DNA from: Gemmatimonas sp. | GTDB lineage: Bacteria > Gemmatimonadota > Gemmatimonadetes > Gemmatimonadales > Gemmatimonadaceae | Direction of reading: 5' to 3' | Assembly: GCA_025361705.1 (NCBI GenBank) | Contig: JANYJW010000056.1 | Location: 1 to 64,000, forward strand | Length of the DNA: 64,000 bases | Shown here: piece after piece, positions 24,819 through 37,468 of the stretch | Position numbering within the stretch: position 1 is the first letter of the stretch | Layout of the letters: every line of letters begins with the position of its first letter | Notes under the pieces: model-generated | What the model was told of the DNA's origin: nothing | Seen by the model: only the letters and a program-made list of their open reading frames with translations | The model's database searches: none | Position numbers and translations under genes: made by a program

Positions 24819-26333
24819 ATGATGCGATATACTCGATCCGGGTTGGCTGCCGCCGCGATGCTCCTCGTCGTGGGCGCGTGCACCGCTCCCCTGGAAATCA
24901 AGAACAACGACGCGCCAGACGTGCTGCGCGTTCTGGCGACCCCCAATGACGTGAAGAGCGTGGCAGCGTCGTCGCTCAACACGTGGTACCTCGGCGCGAC
25001 CTCCGCCGATCCGTACCTGATGTTTGAAGTGACGTCCAATCACGCGACGGCCAACTACGGCAACTTCGGCATGCGCTACAACAACGAAGAGCCGCGCACG
25101 CCGTACGACAACAACTCATCCAGCGGCGACGCTCCCGTCGCGCTCGATCCGTGGAACGCGTTTTACGGCTCACTGGGCGCGTCCAACGATGCCATGAAGG
25201 CGTTCAAGGCCGGCGTGAAGCTCACGAACGACGCCGAGACGGATCAGTACAAGACGCTCGCCACCTTCGTGCAGGCGCTCTCGTTGGGCGAACTTGGGCT
25301 GATCTTCGACAAGGCGTTTGTGGTGGACGAAAACACCACGGACAAGCCAGCGCTTGTCCCGTACACGGCGGTCATCACGGCTTCGCTCGCCAAGTATGAT
25401 GCGGCGATTGCCGCGTCCGCAGGCAAGACCTACACCTTCCCCGCGTCCGTCTTCCCGCTCGACAAGGTGACGTTCAACGCGTCGACGCTGAATCGCATCG
25501 CCAACACGATGGCAGCGCGCACGCTCGCCTACTCGGCGCGCACGCTTGCCGAGACGAACGCGTTGTCGTGGACGAGGATTCTCGGCTACGCCGAGAAGGG
25601 CATCTCCGGCTCGGGCGGCGCGCCGTTCGACTTCACCATCGTCGGCGACGGTGGCATTTCGTGGTGGAACGACGCGATGGGCGCGCCGAACTCCACGTGG
25701 GGCGTGGCGGTCTGCACGAAGACCATCAACATGATGGCGCCAAACGTTGCGTGGCCGTTCACCGGTACCATGGTGGCCCCGGCAGGGACGTACGACAAAC
25801 GACTTGGCGGCTACCCCTTTGATGACAACACGGGCGACGTCGCGGCGGGGCACGCCGACTTCGGCTACTACGGCTCCGTGTTCGGCAACCCGGCGCGCGG
25901 CATTTGGAAGCAGAGCCCCTACGTCTATACCCGCTACTACTACATGGGGTGGGATTGGGCGACGAGCTATCAGGGCCCGATGCCGTATACGCTCGCGGCC
26001 GAGAACGACCTGCTGATCGCCGAGGCACTGGCTCGCACGGGTGGCGATCTGGCGCGCGCGGCAACGCTGATCAACAAGACGCGCGTGACGCGTGGCGGTC
26101 TCACGCCGGCGACGGCGGGCGATGGTGCCGCGAAGCTGTTGCAGTACGTCGCGTACGAGAACGACATTGAGCTCTACAGCACCGGCGCGAACGGCATGTA
26201 CGAGCGCCGTCGTATCGACAACCTGCAGGTCGGAACGGTGCGGCACCTGCCGGTGCCGGCCAAGGAACTCGAAACGCTGGGTCTGCCGATCTACACGTTC
26301 GGCGGCGCCACGGCGAATCCGACCGGCAAGTAG
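24819..26333 (+). CDS. SusD/RagB-family outer-membrane lipoprotein
   Basis: A lipoprotein of about 504 residues with lipobox LLVVGAC. It has SusD-type features: an early LEIKNNDAPDVLRVLATP segment, helical TPR-like pairs, and the C-terminal AAENDLLIAEALARTGG and YENDIELYSTGANGMYERRR. AGGAG lies ten bases before the ATG at 24819 (a second ATG follows directly), which favours it over the ATG at 24801. It follows its SusC partner and is closed by a very stable terminator. Confidence 0.88.
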   Translation: MMRYTRSGLAAAAMLLVVGACTAPLEIKNNDAPDVLRVLATPNDVKSVAASSLNTWYLGATSADPYLMFEVTSNHATANYGNFGMRYNNEEPRTPYDNNSSSGDAPVALDPWNAFYGSLGASNDAMKAFKAGVKLTNDAETDQYKTLATFVQALSLGELGLIFDKAFVVDENTTDKPALVPYTAVITASLAKYDAAIAASAGKTYTFPASVFPLDKVTFNASTLNRIANTMAARTLAYSARTLAETNALSWTRILGYAEKGISGSGGAPFDFTIVGDGGISWWNDAMGAPNSTWGVAVCTKTINMMAPNVAWPFTGTMVAPAGTYDKRLGGYPFDDNTGDVAAGHADFGYYGSVFGNPARGIWKQSPYVYTRYYYMGWDWATSYQGPMPYTLAAENDLLIAEALARTGGDLARAATLINKTRVTRGGLTPATAGDGAAKLLQYVAYENDIELYSTGANGMYERRRIDNLQVGTVRHLPVPAKELETLGLPIYTFGGATANPTGK

Positions 26334-26340
26334 TCGGCCC

Positions 26341-26408
26341 CAGGGCAGAAGGCAAGAAGCAACCGGGTGCGCGCCACGAGGCGCGCACCCGGTTGCTTCT
26401 TGCGCCCT
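26341..26408 (+). terminator. Very stable terminator hairpin after the second SusD gene
   Basis: A perfect 24-bp stem (26352-26375 with 26380-26403) and a four-base loop, extended by a CAGGGC / GCCCTG outer stem across a five-base bulge. It lies between the plus-strand susD stop and the minus-strand lipoprotein stop, so it can serve both directions. Confidence 0.8.
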
Positions 26409-26424
26409 GTCTCGGGAACTCGGG

Positions 26425-26964
26425 CTATTCGACCCGCGTCAGCACAGCGCAGGCCAGCACCGCGTCGAGCGTCTGCCCGGCAGAATAGACCTCGACGTGA
26501 TACAACACGCCCGGCGTCAGGGAGACCGCCAGGTCCGACTCGAGGACGCCACGCCCAGAGGACCCCAGGTCGATCGCGCCAAACTTCGAGACGGCAGCCA
26601 CCGCGATGGCGCCGTTGCCGCACGCGCCGGGAACGATGGCCCACGGCAGCTGTTCGTTGCTCAGGTTGAGGCTAATGTCCAGGCGCACCCGCGTCTGGCT
26701 GTTGGCCACCCCGCTTGAGATCAACGTGACCGACCCGCTCACCCGGATCTTCTCGACGGCCCTGACCGCCCCGGTGCTCTGCAGGATCGGCTTGAACGTT
26801 CCCTTGAGCACCATCGACCGACTCACGGTGGGCCGCGCCGTTGCCGCCGCTGGCGGTGTGGGCCCGAGGCTCGGCGGAGCGCCGCCACCGCGCCCTGATC
26901 CCGCGCACGCGGATGCGGCAGACAGGAGGAGTGCCATTGAGAGTATGCTTCCCTGCGATACCAC
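26425..26964 (-). CDS. Putative lipoprotein of unknown function
   Basis: A protein of 179 residues from a GTG start. The N-terminus has a hydrophobic stretch ending in SAASAC, a plausible lipobox, followed by a Gly/Pro-rich spacer and a beta-rich C-terminal domain (VKV-like alternation, LYHVEVYSAGQTLDAVLAC). I do not recognise the family. It lies 47 bases downstream of the plug/TonB-domain protein on the same strand and ends facing a shared hairpin with susD. Confidence 0.65.
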   Translation of the reverse strand: MVSQGSILSMALLLSAASACAGSGRGGGAPPSLGPTPPAAATARPTVSRSMVLKGTFKPILQSTGAVRAVEKIRVSGSVTLISSGVANSQTRVRLDISLNLSNEQLPWAIVPGACGNGAIAVAAVSKFGAIDLGSSGRGVLESDLAVSLTPGVLYHVEVYSAGQTLDAVLACAVLTRVE

Positions 26965-27011
26965 GGTGACTCCCTCGAAATAGTAGGTCGCGTAGATAGC
27001 CAGTCGGCGGC

Positions 27012-28097
27012 TTACGGCGCCGGATGTGCAAACTTCACGGGAAGACGCACCAGCTGGCGGACGCGGCGTCCGCCGCGCACCGCCGGCTCGAACTTCGCCC
27101 GGACCAGCCCGTCGCGCACCGACTCCAGAAATGCCGGATGCGGCGACGAGACGACGACGATGAACTGCGGGTCGACGCGCCCGAGGGCGTCGACGACGAA
27201 CTCGACCACGGCATCGCCGTCAACGCCTGCGCGCCAGAGCGAGTCCGGGTAGATGGGAACGAAGGTGCCCGGCAGGGCGTGCGCCGCCGTGTCCACCTCG
27301 GCGGCGGTGAAAACGGACCGTTGCGCGACGAGGCGCTGCAGGTCCGTGCTCGACATCGGCTTCTTTGTGCGCGGCGCCGGGCGGAAGGGGCGCGACCAGA
27401 CCGCGATCACCCCGCAGCTGGTCATCCCGCGCGGGGCTGCGAGTTCAGCCGGCACGGTGAGCATGCTCATGTAGATCTCGATCCCTTCCACCGACGCTGG
27501 GTCGATGAAATCGACGTCGAACTCTCCCGCACCAGCCGCGAAGCCGTCGATGAAGACGAGCGGTGGACAGTTCTGCCCCCGAAAGCGCACGGCATTGCGA
27601 AAGGCGTTCGAACTCACGAGGTGCACGCCGGGAACGCCGCCCAGCAGATCGCTGAATGACGTGGAAGACGATGCGTCGATGCGTTCGCGCGTGATGAAGG
27701 TTCCCACTTTCATCTGGCGGCGCATGTTGAATCCGGCGAGCCGCGAATCGAACGGTTGGCGGCGCTCGGTCACCCGCACCTCTTCGAGCGGGACCGGCGC
27801 GAGCTCAACGGCAATGAGCACGTCGACTGAGGCCCCGTCGATGATCACCGCGTCCACAGTGCCGGGTCGGAATCCCATTCTCCGCGCGGCCAGTCGTATG
27901 GGGCCGGGGCGAAGGCCGGTGACGCGAAACGCGCCGCTCGCATCCGTCAGCGCGCTCACCTCGGCGCGGTCCTCCAATCGAATCTCCACGCCGACGACAC
28001 CGAAGCCGGATGGCTCGCGCACGTGTCCGGTGAGCGTTCCCTGCGCGAGCACGGGGAGGGCGAAAATGACCGCCAGGGAAATGATGGCTGGATGCAT
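27012..28097 (-). CDS. Barrel-less plug protein with carboxypeptidase-regulatory and C-terminal TonB domains
   Basis: A protein of about 361 residues. A signal peptide (IISLAVIFALPVLAQ) leads into a carboxypeptidase regulatory-like domain (LTGHVREPSGFGVVGVEI). A plug-like domain follows (SFSDLLGGVPGVHL, CPPLVFIDG, VEGIEIYMSM), without any barrel. The last 80 residues look like a TonB C-terminal domain (GDAVVEFVVDALGRVDPQ, VRAKFEPAVRGGRRVRQL). Plug domains normally sit inside a receptor and TonB_C normally contacts one, so having both in one small protein is unusual. ATG 28097 is chosen at the signal peptide; the frame stays open further upstream to 28583, but that stretch has no protein character. 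Confidence 0.75.
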   Translation of the reverse strand: MHPAIISLAVIFALPVLAQGTLTGHVREPSGFGVVGVEIRLEDRAEVSALTDASGAFRVTGLRPGPIRLAARRMGFRPGTVDAVIIDGASVDVLIAVELAPVPLEEVRVTERRQPFDSRLAGFNMRRQMKVGTFITRERIDASSSTSFSDLLGGVPGVHLVSSNAFRNAVRFRGQNCPPLVFIDGFAAGAGEFDVDFIDPASVEGIEIYMSMLTVPAELAAPRGMTSCGVIAVWSRPFRPAPRTKKPMSSTDLQRLVAQRSVFTAAEVDTAAHALPGTFVPIYPDSLWRAGVDGDAVVEFVVDALGRVDPQFIVVVSSPHPAFLESVRDGLVRAKFEPAVRGGRRVRQLVRLPVKFAHPAP

Positions 28098-28763
28098 CTC
28101 AGCGCAACATGGAGAGCTCGACGTGCCGCCACCAGAGGGGCGTTGGCGGTCCGCTTGGGCGCGCGCCCCAGCGGCGGCTGTTTCTCGCAGTTCTCGCTCC
28201 TTGGCTGCCTTCACCTCACCGGGCGCTGCGCATTCCGGCCAGCCCCACCAGCTTCCGTCGGGTCGCCGAGGTGTCGCCACTTCGGCCGCTCCCAGCGCAA
28301 TTGAGGTCGTGCGGGGACCAGAACTTCCGGTTGATGGATGATGAGCTACCTGGAGGCCGTCTTGGAGCCGCGAATGCGCGAAAGGTCCGCCCTGGGCGGC
28401 GGTTGCCTGTCCTGCGCGGCGGACGGTGCGGCGGACAGCGTGCGGAGCAGGTCCGCAGCCCACCGTGCGTGTTGAGTCAGGGAGGAAAAAGTCTCGCGCG
28501 GGTGGGGCTGGAGCGCAGTTGCCGCGTGGCGGCGACCGAATCGGGTCGACCGGCAGGTGAGAGCCTCGAGGTCGGGCCGCCAATACGCGCTTCCGAACGC
28601 CTTGATGTCCGGCCCCTCAGGTGACTAATTTCACGAGCTATACCAAAACGGCGCCCAGTCCTGCTGCGCGGCGCTGCGAAGGCGCTGTGCGTCGCGCTCG
28701 GCGACGCTCCGCACCCTGCACCACACCCTGTACCACACCCTGTACCCTTCCCAAGCACCCGTC
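28098..28763. other. Intergenic region upstream of atpA
   Basis: About 665 bases with no gene I can support. Reading frames on both strands stay open for part of it, but their composition is that of GC-rich non-coding sequence. Near 28711-28749 there are direct repeats of ACCACACCCTGT just before atpA. Confidence 0.5.
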
Positions 28764-30326
<1,563 letters not shown>

Positions 30327-30329
30327 GCA

Positions 30330-30364
30330 TGTCGCTCGTCTCCCGTCACTCGTCTCCCGTCTAG
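30330..30364. repeat. Short CTCGTCTCCCGTC-type tandem repeat between atpA and atpG
   Basis: TCGCTCGTCTCCCGTCACTC followed by GTCTCCCGTC repeats a GTCTCCCGTC unit across the whole 41-base gap. Similar GAGACGAGAGAC sequence, reverse complemented, occurs at 35353-35415. Confidence 0.7.
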
Positions 30365-30367
30365 ACC

Positions 30368-32706
<2,339 letters not shown>

Positions 32707-32709
32707 TCG

Positions 32710-32958
32710 ATGCTCAACGTCTCGGTGGTTTCGCCCGAAGCGACGCTCTTCGACGGGGAGGCGTCCTCGGTGGTGGCACCGGCCTTCGACGGCGAAGTCG
32801 GAATCCTGGAGAACCACGCGCCGATGATCACGGTGCTGGGGCAGGGGACGCTGCGCGTGGAGGGCGCCACGCCGATGCGATTCCACGTGTCCGGTGGCTT
32901 CGTGCAGGTGGTGGACAACACCGTGCGCGTGGTCACCGAAAAGGCGACGCCGGCGTAG
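32710..32958 (+). CDS. atpC: ATP synthase F1 subunit epsilon, short form
   Basis: A protein of only 82 residues. It has the complete N-terminal beta-sandwich of epsilon (LNVSVVSPEATLFDGEASSV, GEVGILENHAPMITVLGQG) but no C-terminal helical hairpin, which in longer homologues (about 130-140 residues) inhibits ATP hydrolysis. Short epsilon subunits are known in some phyla. It starts three bases after atpD and is followed by a terminator. Confidence 0.93.
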   Translation: MLNVSVVSPEATLFDGEASSVVAPAFDGEVGILENHAPMITVLGQGTLRVEGATPMRFHVSGGFVQVVDNTVRVVTEKATPA

Positions 32959-32983
32959 TCGTCGGCGGGCATGTGGTGCGGGG

Positions 32984-33012
32984 GGCCGCTCGATGTTCGA
33001 GCGGCCTTGTGC
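32984..33012 (+). terminator. Terminator of the atp cluster
   Basis: A perfect ten-base stem GGCCGCTCGA / TCGAGCGGCC with loop TGT is followed by TTGTGCGTT on the plus strand, 25 bases after the atpC stop. Confidence 0.75.
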
Positions 33013-33079
33013 GTTGGGGGAGGGCCTTTGCGTTGAGGGCCCCGTATGCTCCGACGCGGCGCGCCGATATCTTGCGCGG

Positions 33080-35353
33080 ATGCGAATTCCAGCACTTCTG
33101 CTTGGCGCCGCGCTGTGTGCGGCAACGGCCAAGGGGCAGCAGCCCAGGCCTCCTGTCGCCGTGCCGCGCCTCGAGGCGCGCATCACGGTGGACGGTGTGC
33201 TCGATGAGGAGGTGTGGAAACAGGCGGCCGTGCTCGACGGTTTCCACCAATACATGCCGTCCGACAGCCGCCCCGCGCAGGAGCGCACCGAGGTGCTGGT
33301 GTGGTATGCGCCCGACGCCCTGATGGTGGGCATCCGGGCGTACGCGGCCGACGTGGGCTCGCTGCGCGCCACGCGCGCAGACCGCGACAAGATTGGCAAC
33401 GACGACCGCGTCATCCTCTACCTCGACACGTTCAACGACCACCGGCGCGCGTTCATGTTTGGCGTCAATGCGCTGGGTGTGCAGCTCGATGGCGTGCGCA
33501 CGGAGGGGGCCGTGAGTGCGGCCAACATGTTTGGCGGCAGCGTCGACTACAATCCCGACTTCTTCTACGAGTCGCGCGGACGCCTCACGGCGCAGGGCTA
33601 CGAGGTGGAACTGCGCATTCCGTTCAAGAGCCTGCGTCTGCCGGGGACCGGCGCGCAGAGCTGGGGCTTCAATGTGCACCGGTTTTCGCCGTCCACCGGC
33701 TACGAAGACACATGGACGGACGTGCGACGGGCCGGAGCGAGCTTCATCGCGCAGGGTGGCACGCTGACGGGCTTCCACGATCTCGAACGTGGCGTGGTCA
33801 CCGAGGTGCAGCCGTTCGTCACGGCCGCGGCGGCCGGCGTACGCGATGCGGCCGGCGGGTTCACGCGCGCGACGCCGACCACGACGGCCGGGGCCAACCT
33901 GCGGCTTGGCTTCACGCAGTTCTCACTCGATGCTGCGTTCAACCCCGATTTCAGCCAGGTCGAGAGTGATGCGGGGCTGGTGACGCTGAACGAACGGTTT
34001 GCGCTCTACGTGCCCGAGAAACGCCCGTTCTTTTTGGAGGGCATCGAGCTCTTCGCCACGCCCAACCAGCTCGTCTACACGCGGCAACTGGTCGATCCGT
34101 CGGTGGGCGGCAAGGTGACGGGCAAGATGGGCGCGTACAGCGTGGCGCTGCTCAGCGCGCGCGATCATCAGGGCGCGGGCGACGCGCAGTTTCAGATTGG
34201 GCGCGTGCGCCGCGATCTGGGTGGGGCGTCCAATGCGGGTCTGACGCTGACGGACAAGGAACGCGGCGATGCATTCAATCGCGTCGCGGCGGGCGATGTG
34301 CGGTGGGTGTACAGCAAGTTGTACTACCTCGAGGCGCAACTCGGCACGGCCGCCACGCGGGACGCCGCCGGATCGTCGCGGCAGGGCGCCATCTGGAAGA
34401 TCGAGAACGATCGCACGGGTCGGCACTGGGGGTACAACTTCCAGTGGATCGACATCGGACGCGAGTTCGAGAGCCAGTCGGGCTTCGTGCCGCGCACCAA
34501 CATCACCAGCTGGCATTGGTACAACCGTTTCTCGTGGTACGGTGTGCCGGGTGCGCGGCTGGAGAGCATCACGACTTTCTTTGGCCCGACCCGCATCTGG
34601 CGGTCGGCAGGCGCCGCGTCGAGCGCGCCCCTCGAGGGCAAGGACAACGTCACGGTCATGATTCGCCTGCGCGGCGGATGGAACATCACCACCGATGCCG
34701 GGCGCCAGTTCTTCTTTGTGGATCCGGCCGCCTACTCGCGCTACGCCGTACGCGGCGGCGCGTCGTACGAGTCGTACGTTCCGTCGGCGTGGCAGTCGGG
34801 ACTGGCCGACCTCAAGCTCTCGGTGGGCACACCGGTGCTGCAGCGCGCCAACGCCTCGGTGACCGTGGAGCGACTGACGTCGCCGATCTTCGCCGAGGGC
34901 TCGCGCGGCACCGACCTGCGCGTCTCGGGCTCGCTGTCACTGCGTCCCACTGCTGCCGCCCGCGTCGAGGCGACGCTGGCGTCGTCGCGGATCACGCGGC
35001 GGTACGATGGCAGCGAGTTCGCGCGGACACTGATTCCGCGTGTGAAGGCCGAGTACCAGCTGACCCGCGCGATGTTCGTGCGCGTGGTCGGGGAGTATCG
35101 GTCCGAACGGCGCGATGCGTTGCATGCCGACGCCAACGGCGGGGTGCTGTACCTCAATCAGGCCGCGAGCACACCGACGGCCGCCAGCCGACTGCGCGTG
35201 GACTGGCTCGCGTCGTTCCAACCGGTGCCCGGCACGGTGGCGTTTCTCGGCTACGGCACGGGGTTGGACGCGCCGCGCGCCGACGAGTTTTCGACGCTGC
35301 GGCGGAGTGACGATGCGTTCTTTGTGAAGTTGGCGTATCAGTTTCGACGGTAG
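33080..35353 (+). CDS. DUF5916 outer-membrane protein with CBM9-like N-terminal domain
   Basis: A protein of about 757 residues. A signal peptide (IPALLLGAALCAATAKGQ) is followed by a CBM9-like beta-sandwich (ARITVDGVLDEEVWKQAAVL, VYLDTFNDHRRAF-like). The DUF5916 region starts at PEKRPFFLEGIELF and is rich in alternating beta strands, ending in KLAYQFRR, an aromatic-ended barrel terminus. Such proteins are common in Bacteroidota and Gemmatimonadota and probably form an outer-membrane barrel; the substrate is unknown. ATG 33080 is at the signal peptide; the in-frame opening upstream overlaps the atpC end and terminator. Confidence 0.85.
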   Translation: MRIPALLLGAALCAATAKGQQPRPPVAVPRLEARITVDGVLDEEVWKQAAVLDGFHQYMPSDSRPAQERTEVLVWYAPDALMVGIRAYAADVGSLRATRADRDKIGNDDRVILYLDTFNDHRRAFMFGVNALGVQLDGVRTEGAVSAANMFGGSVDYNPDFFYESRGRLTAQGYEVELRIPFKSLRLPGTGAQSWGFNVHRFSPSTGYEDTWTDVRRAGASFIAQGGTLTGFHDLERGVVTEVQPFVTAAAAGVRDAAGGFTRATPTTTAGANLRLGFTQFSLDAAFNPDFSQVESDAGLVTLNERFALYVPEKRPFFLEGIELFATPNQLVYTRQLVDPSVGGKVTGKMGAYSVALLSARDHQGAGDAQFQIGRVRRDLGGASNAGLTLTDKERGDAFNRVAAGDVRWVYSKLYYLEAQLGTAATRDAAGSSRQGAIWKIENDRTGRHWGYNFQWIDIGREFESQSGFVPRTNITSWHWYNRFSWYGVPGARLESITTFFGPTRIWRSAGAASSAPLEGKDNVTVMIRLRGGWNITTDAGRQFFFVDPAAYSRYAVRGGASYESYVPSAWQSGLADLKLSVGTPVLQRANASVTVERLTSPIFAEGSRGTDLRVSGSLSLRPTAAARVEATLASSRITRRYDGSEFARTLIPRVKAEYQLTRAMFVRVVGEYRSERRDALHADANGGVLYLNQAASTPTAASRLRVDWLASFQPVPGTVAFLGYGTGLDAPRADEFSTLRRSDDAFFVKLAYQFRR

Positions 35354-35415
35354 GCGAGAGACGAGAGACGAGAGACGAGAGACCCGAGACGGGAGACCAG
35401 AGACGGGAGGCGGGA
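35353..35415. repeat. GAGAC-type tandem repeat after the DUF5916 gene
   Basis: Purine-rich repeats of GAGACGA and GAGACGG (GCGAGAGACGAGAGACGAGA and onward) run for about 60 bases between two genes. Confidence 0.8.
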
Positions 35416-35517
35416 GCCTGCGTTGCCAAACGCTGATCTGCACCGGCGACAGTGACTCGGCACTTTCGGCGCTCGTCTGAGGTACGAATATCCTCGTCCT
35501 CGCCGGAGCGTTTCGTC

Positions 35518-36156
35518 GTGAAGCAATTCCTGCTTGTCATCTTGCTGGTCCCCGCCGTGGTGCGGGGGCAGTCCTATACCTATCCGTCGTTCCAGTTGCC
35601 CACGCTGGTCGAGCGGGAGTACAACTTTGCCGCCGCCGACGGTGGGCGCGCGGGCACGACGTTGCTGTTCCAGTGGCGCGAAGCGACCGCAGCCGCCTGG
35701 CAGGTCGGCGTGGACGCGGGGCTCGCCGACCCGGACGGCAGTACGATGACGCGACTGGTGCTTGGCGGACATGCCGCCTACCAGTGGTCGCGCGCGACGG
35801 TCGACTTCCCCTTCGACGTGGCCCTCACCGGCGGCCTGGGCTTTTCCGGCGTCGACGGTCACACCGTGTGGCGCGTTCCCGTGGGAGCGTCGGTGGGGCA
35901 TCGCTTTGCGCTCGATCGTGGCATGAGCGTGACGCCATACGCGCATCCGCGGCTCTCGTTCGATCGCTGCAACGACTGCAAGGCGGGGGCCGCGGATACC
36001 AAGCTCAATGTGGCCGTCGACGTGGGGGGAAGCCTGCAGTTCACCGAGCAGGTGGCACTGCGGGTGGTTGCCACGGCTGGCGGGAGCGACCACCTGGGTT
36101 CGGGCAATGGCATCGGCTTCAGCATTGCGTGGACGCCAAAGGGACTCAAGAAATAG
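35518..36156 (+). CDS. Outer-membrane beta-barrel-like protein of unknown function
   Basis: A protein of 212 residues with a signal peptide (VKQFLLVILLVPAVVRGQ). Amphipathic strands with alternating glycines and aromatics follow (RLVLGGHAAYQWSR, GGLGFSGVDGHTVWRVPVGA), consistent with a small barrel of eight or ten strands. Two cysteines in DRCNDCKAG may pair. GTG 35518 has GGAG nine bases upstream. It converges with kdtA, and the two stops are only 18 bases apart. Confidence 0.7.
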   Translation: MKQFLLVILLVPAVVRGQSYTYPSFQLPTLVEREYNFAAADGGRAGTTLLFQWREATAAAWQVGVDAGLADPDGSTMTRLVLGGHAAYQWSRATVDFPFDVALTGGLGFSGVDGHTVWRVPVGASVGHRFALDRGMSVTPYAHPRLSFDRCNDCKAGAADTKLNVAVDVGGSLQFTEQVALRVVATAGGSDHLGSGNGIGFSIAWTPKGLKK

Positions 36157-36174
36157 ACGGCCGCGGCCGCGCCG

Positions 36175-37455
36175 CTACAGCAGCGCGGTGACCAGCGCGA
36201 AGCTCCGCTCCGCGGCCCCGCAGCCGGCTTTGACCAGGGCACGGGCGCGGCCGCCCGCGTCGGCCCGCGACGATGCAATGCGCAGCCACTCGATGAGCGC
36301 ATCGCCGAGCGCCTGCGCGTTTGCCACCGACCGGCCGCCCTGTGCGTCGATGAGCAATGTGGCATCGCGGCTGTCGCGGCACTGGGGGCCAAAGAGCACC
36401 GGCGCTCCATACGCGGCGGGCTCGATCACGGAGTGCAGGCCGGCCGCGTGGAATCCGCCACCCACGTAGGCGACGTCGGCGAGCGCGTAGAGGTCGCCGA
36501 GCACTCCCACACGATCCACGAGTACGAGATCCGCCGCGTGGGCGTCGTCTGCGCCAAGGCGCGCCACGCGCAGCGCATCGCGTTGCGCCCAGACTGCCAC
36601 GGACGCGAGGTGCCCCGCGGTCGGCTCATGCGGGGCAATGATGAGCCGCGCATCGGGCAGTACGCGCCGCACGGCGCACCACGCGTCGCGCAGCACCGCA
36701 TGGTCGCCCGGCCAGGTGGAGCCCGCGACCAGCGTCGGGCGCACGGACGCCAGTGGGGCGAGCAACGGCGCGAGGCGGTCGACCGCTTGGGCGCGCGCCC
36801 ACACCTGGTCGTAACGCGTGTCGCCGGTCACCTGCGTGCGGTGCACATCAACCCCGAGCGCCACCAGCCGGGCGGCGTCGGCGGCGTCGATGGCGCCAAC
36901 CACACTGAGGGCAGCGTAGGCATCGTGCAGCAGCGCCCGCGCCAGCACGCCCTGGCGGCCCGAGCCTTCGGCGAGCGTCGCCGCGATGAGCCCCACCCGT
37001 ACGCCCTGCCGCACCGCCTCGTCAACAAGGACGGGCCAGACGTCGAGCTTGCTGAAGACCAGGGCTGTGGGACGGATCGCGCGCAGGGCGGTGCGCGCGC
37101 TGCGGCGTGTGTCGAAAGGCAGGTAATCCGCGAAGTCGGCACCGACGTGCGCGGCAAAGTCCGCGGCGCTGCTGGAGAAGTGCGTGTAGGCCACCTGCAC
37201 GTCGGGGCGGCGCTGGCGCAGCAACTCGATCACTGGGCGCGCCTGCAGTCCTTCCCCGACTGAAGGGGCGTGCAGCCAGACGAGCGGCCGAGCCGGATCG
37301 CGGTGGGCGGCGCCCCATGCGGCGAAGCGGTCGAGGACGCCGCGGCGTCCTGCGAGTGACCGCAGGGTCTTTCCGTCGCCGCGGGGGGCGCGCGCAACCG
37401 TGAGTTCCGCCAGCGAACCGGCAGCGGCGTAGGCGGCGCGCAGGGCGGGGTTCAC
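36175..37455 (-). CDS. waaA: 3-deoxy-D-manno-octulosonic acid transferase (Kdo transferase)
   Basis: A protein of about 426 residues of the WaaA/KdtA GT-B family, which adds Kdo from CMP-Kdo to lipid A precursor at the inner membrane. The N-terminal domain has LVWLHAPSVGEGLQARP, with the acceptor-site SVGE motif. The C-terminal domain has LVAGSTWPGDHAVL, APHEP and YVGGGFHAAGLHSVIEPAAY, standard family blocks. It indicates an LPS-bearing outer membrane. The start is GTG 37455, 14 bases after the stop of the DsbA-like gene; the frame also stays open upstream inside that gene. Confidence 0.92.
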   Translation of the reverse strand: MNPALRAAYAAAGSLAELTVARAPRGDGKTLRSLAGRRGVLDRFAAWGAAHRDPARPLVWLHAPSVGEGLQARPVIELLRQRRPDVQVAYTHFSSSAADFAAHVGADFADYLPFDTRRSARTALRAIRPTALVFSKLDVWPVLVDEAVRQGVRVGLIAATLAEGSGRQGVLARALLHDAYAALSVVGAIDAADAARLVALGVDVHRTQVTGDTRYDQVWARAQAVDRLAPLLAPLASVRPTLVAGSTWPGDHAVLRDAWCAVRRVLPDARLIIAPHEPTAGHLASVAVWAQRDALRVARLGADDAHAADLVLVDRVGVLGDLYALADVAYVGGGFHAAGLHSVIEPAAYGAPVLFGPQCRDSRDATLLIDAQGGRSVANAQALGDALIEWLRIASSRADAGGRARALVKAGCGAAERSFALVTALL

Positions 37456-37468
37456 ACCCGGGGGACGG

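Noticed and set aside
21831-25043. A very long minus-strand reading frame opposite the second susC
   Set aside because: It lies antisense to a clear SusC gene with full domain signatures; long antisense frames are expected in GC-rich DNA.
28109-28624. A plus-strand open frame upstream of atpA
   Set aside because: There is no ribosome site, domain or signal peptide, and the composition is Arg/Pro/Gly-rich as in random GC-rich sequence.
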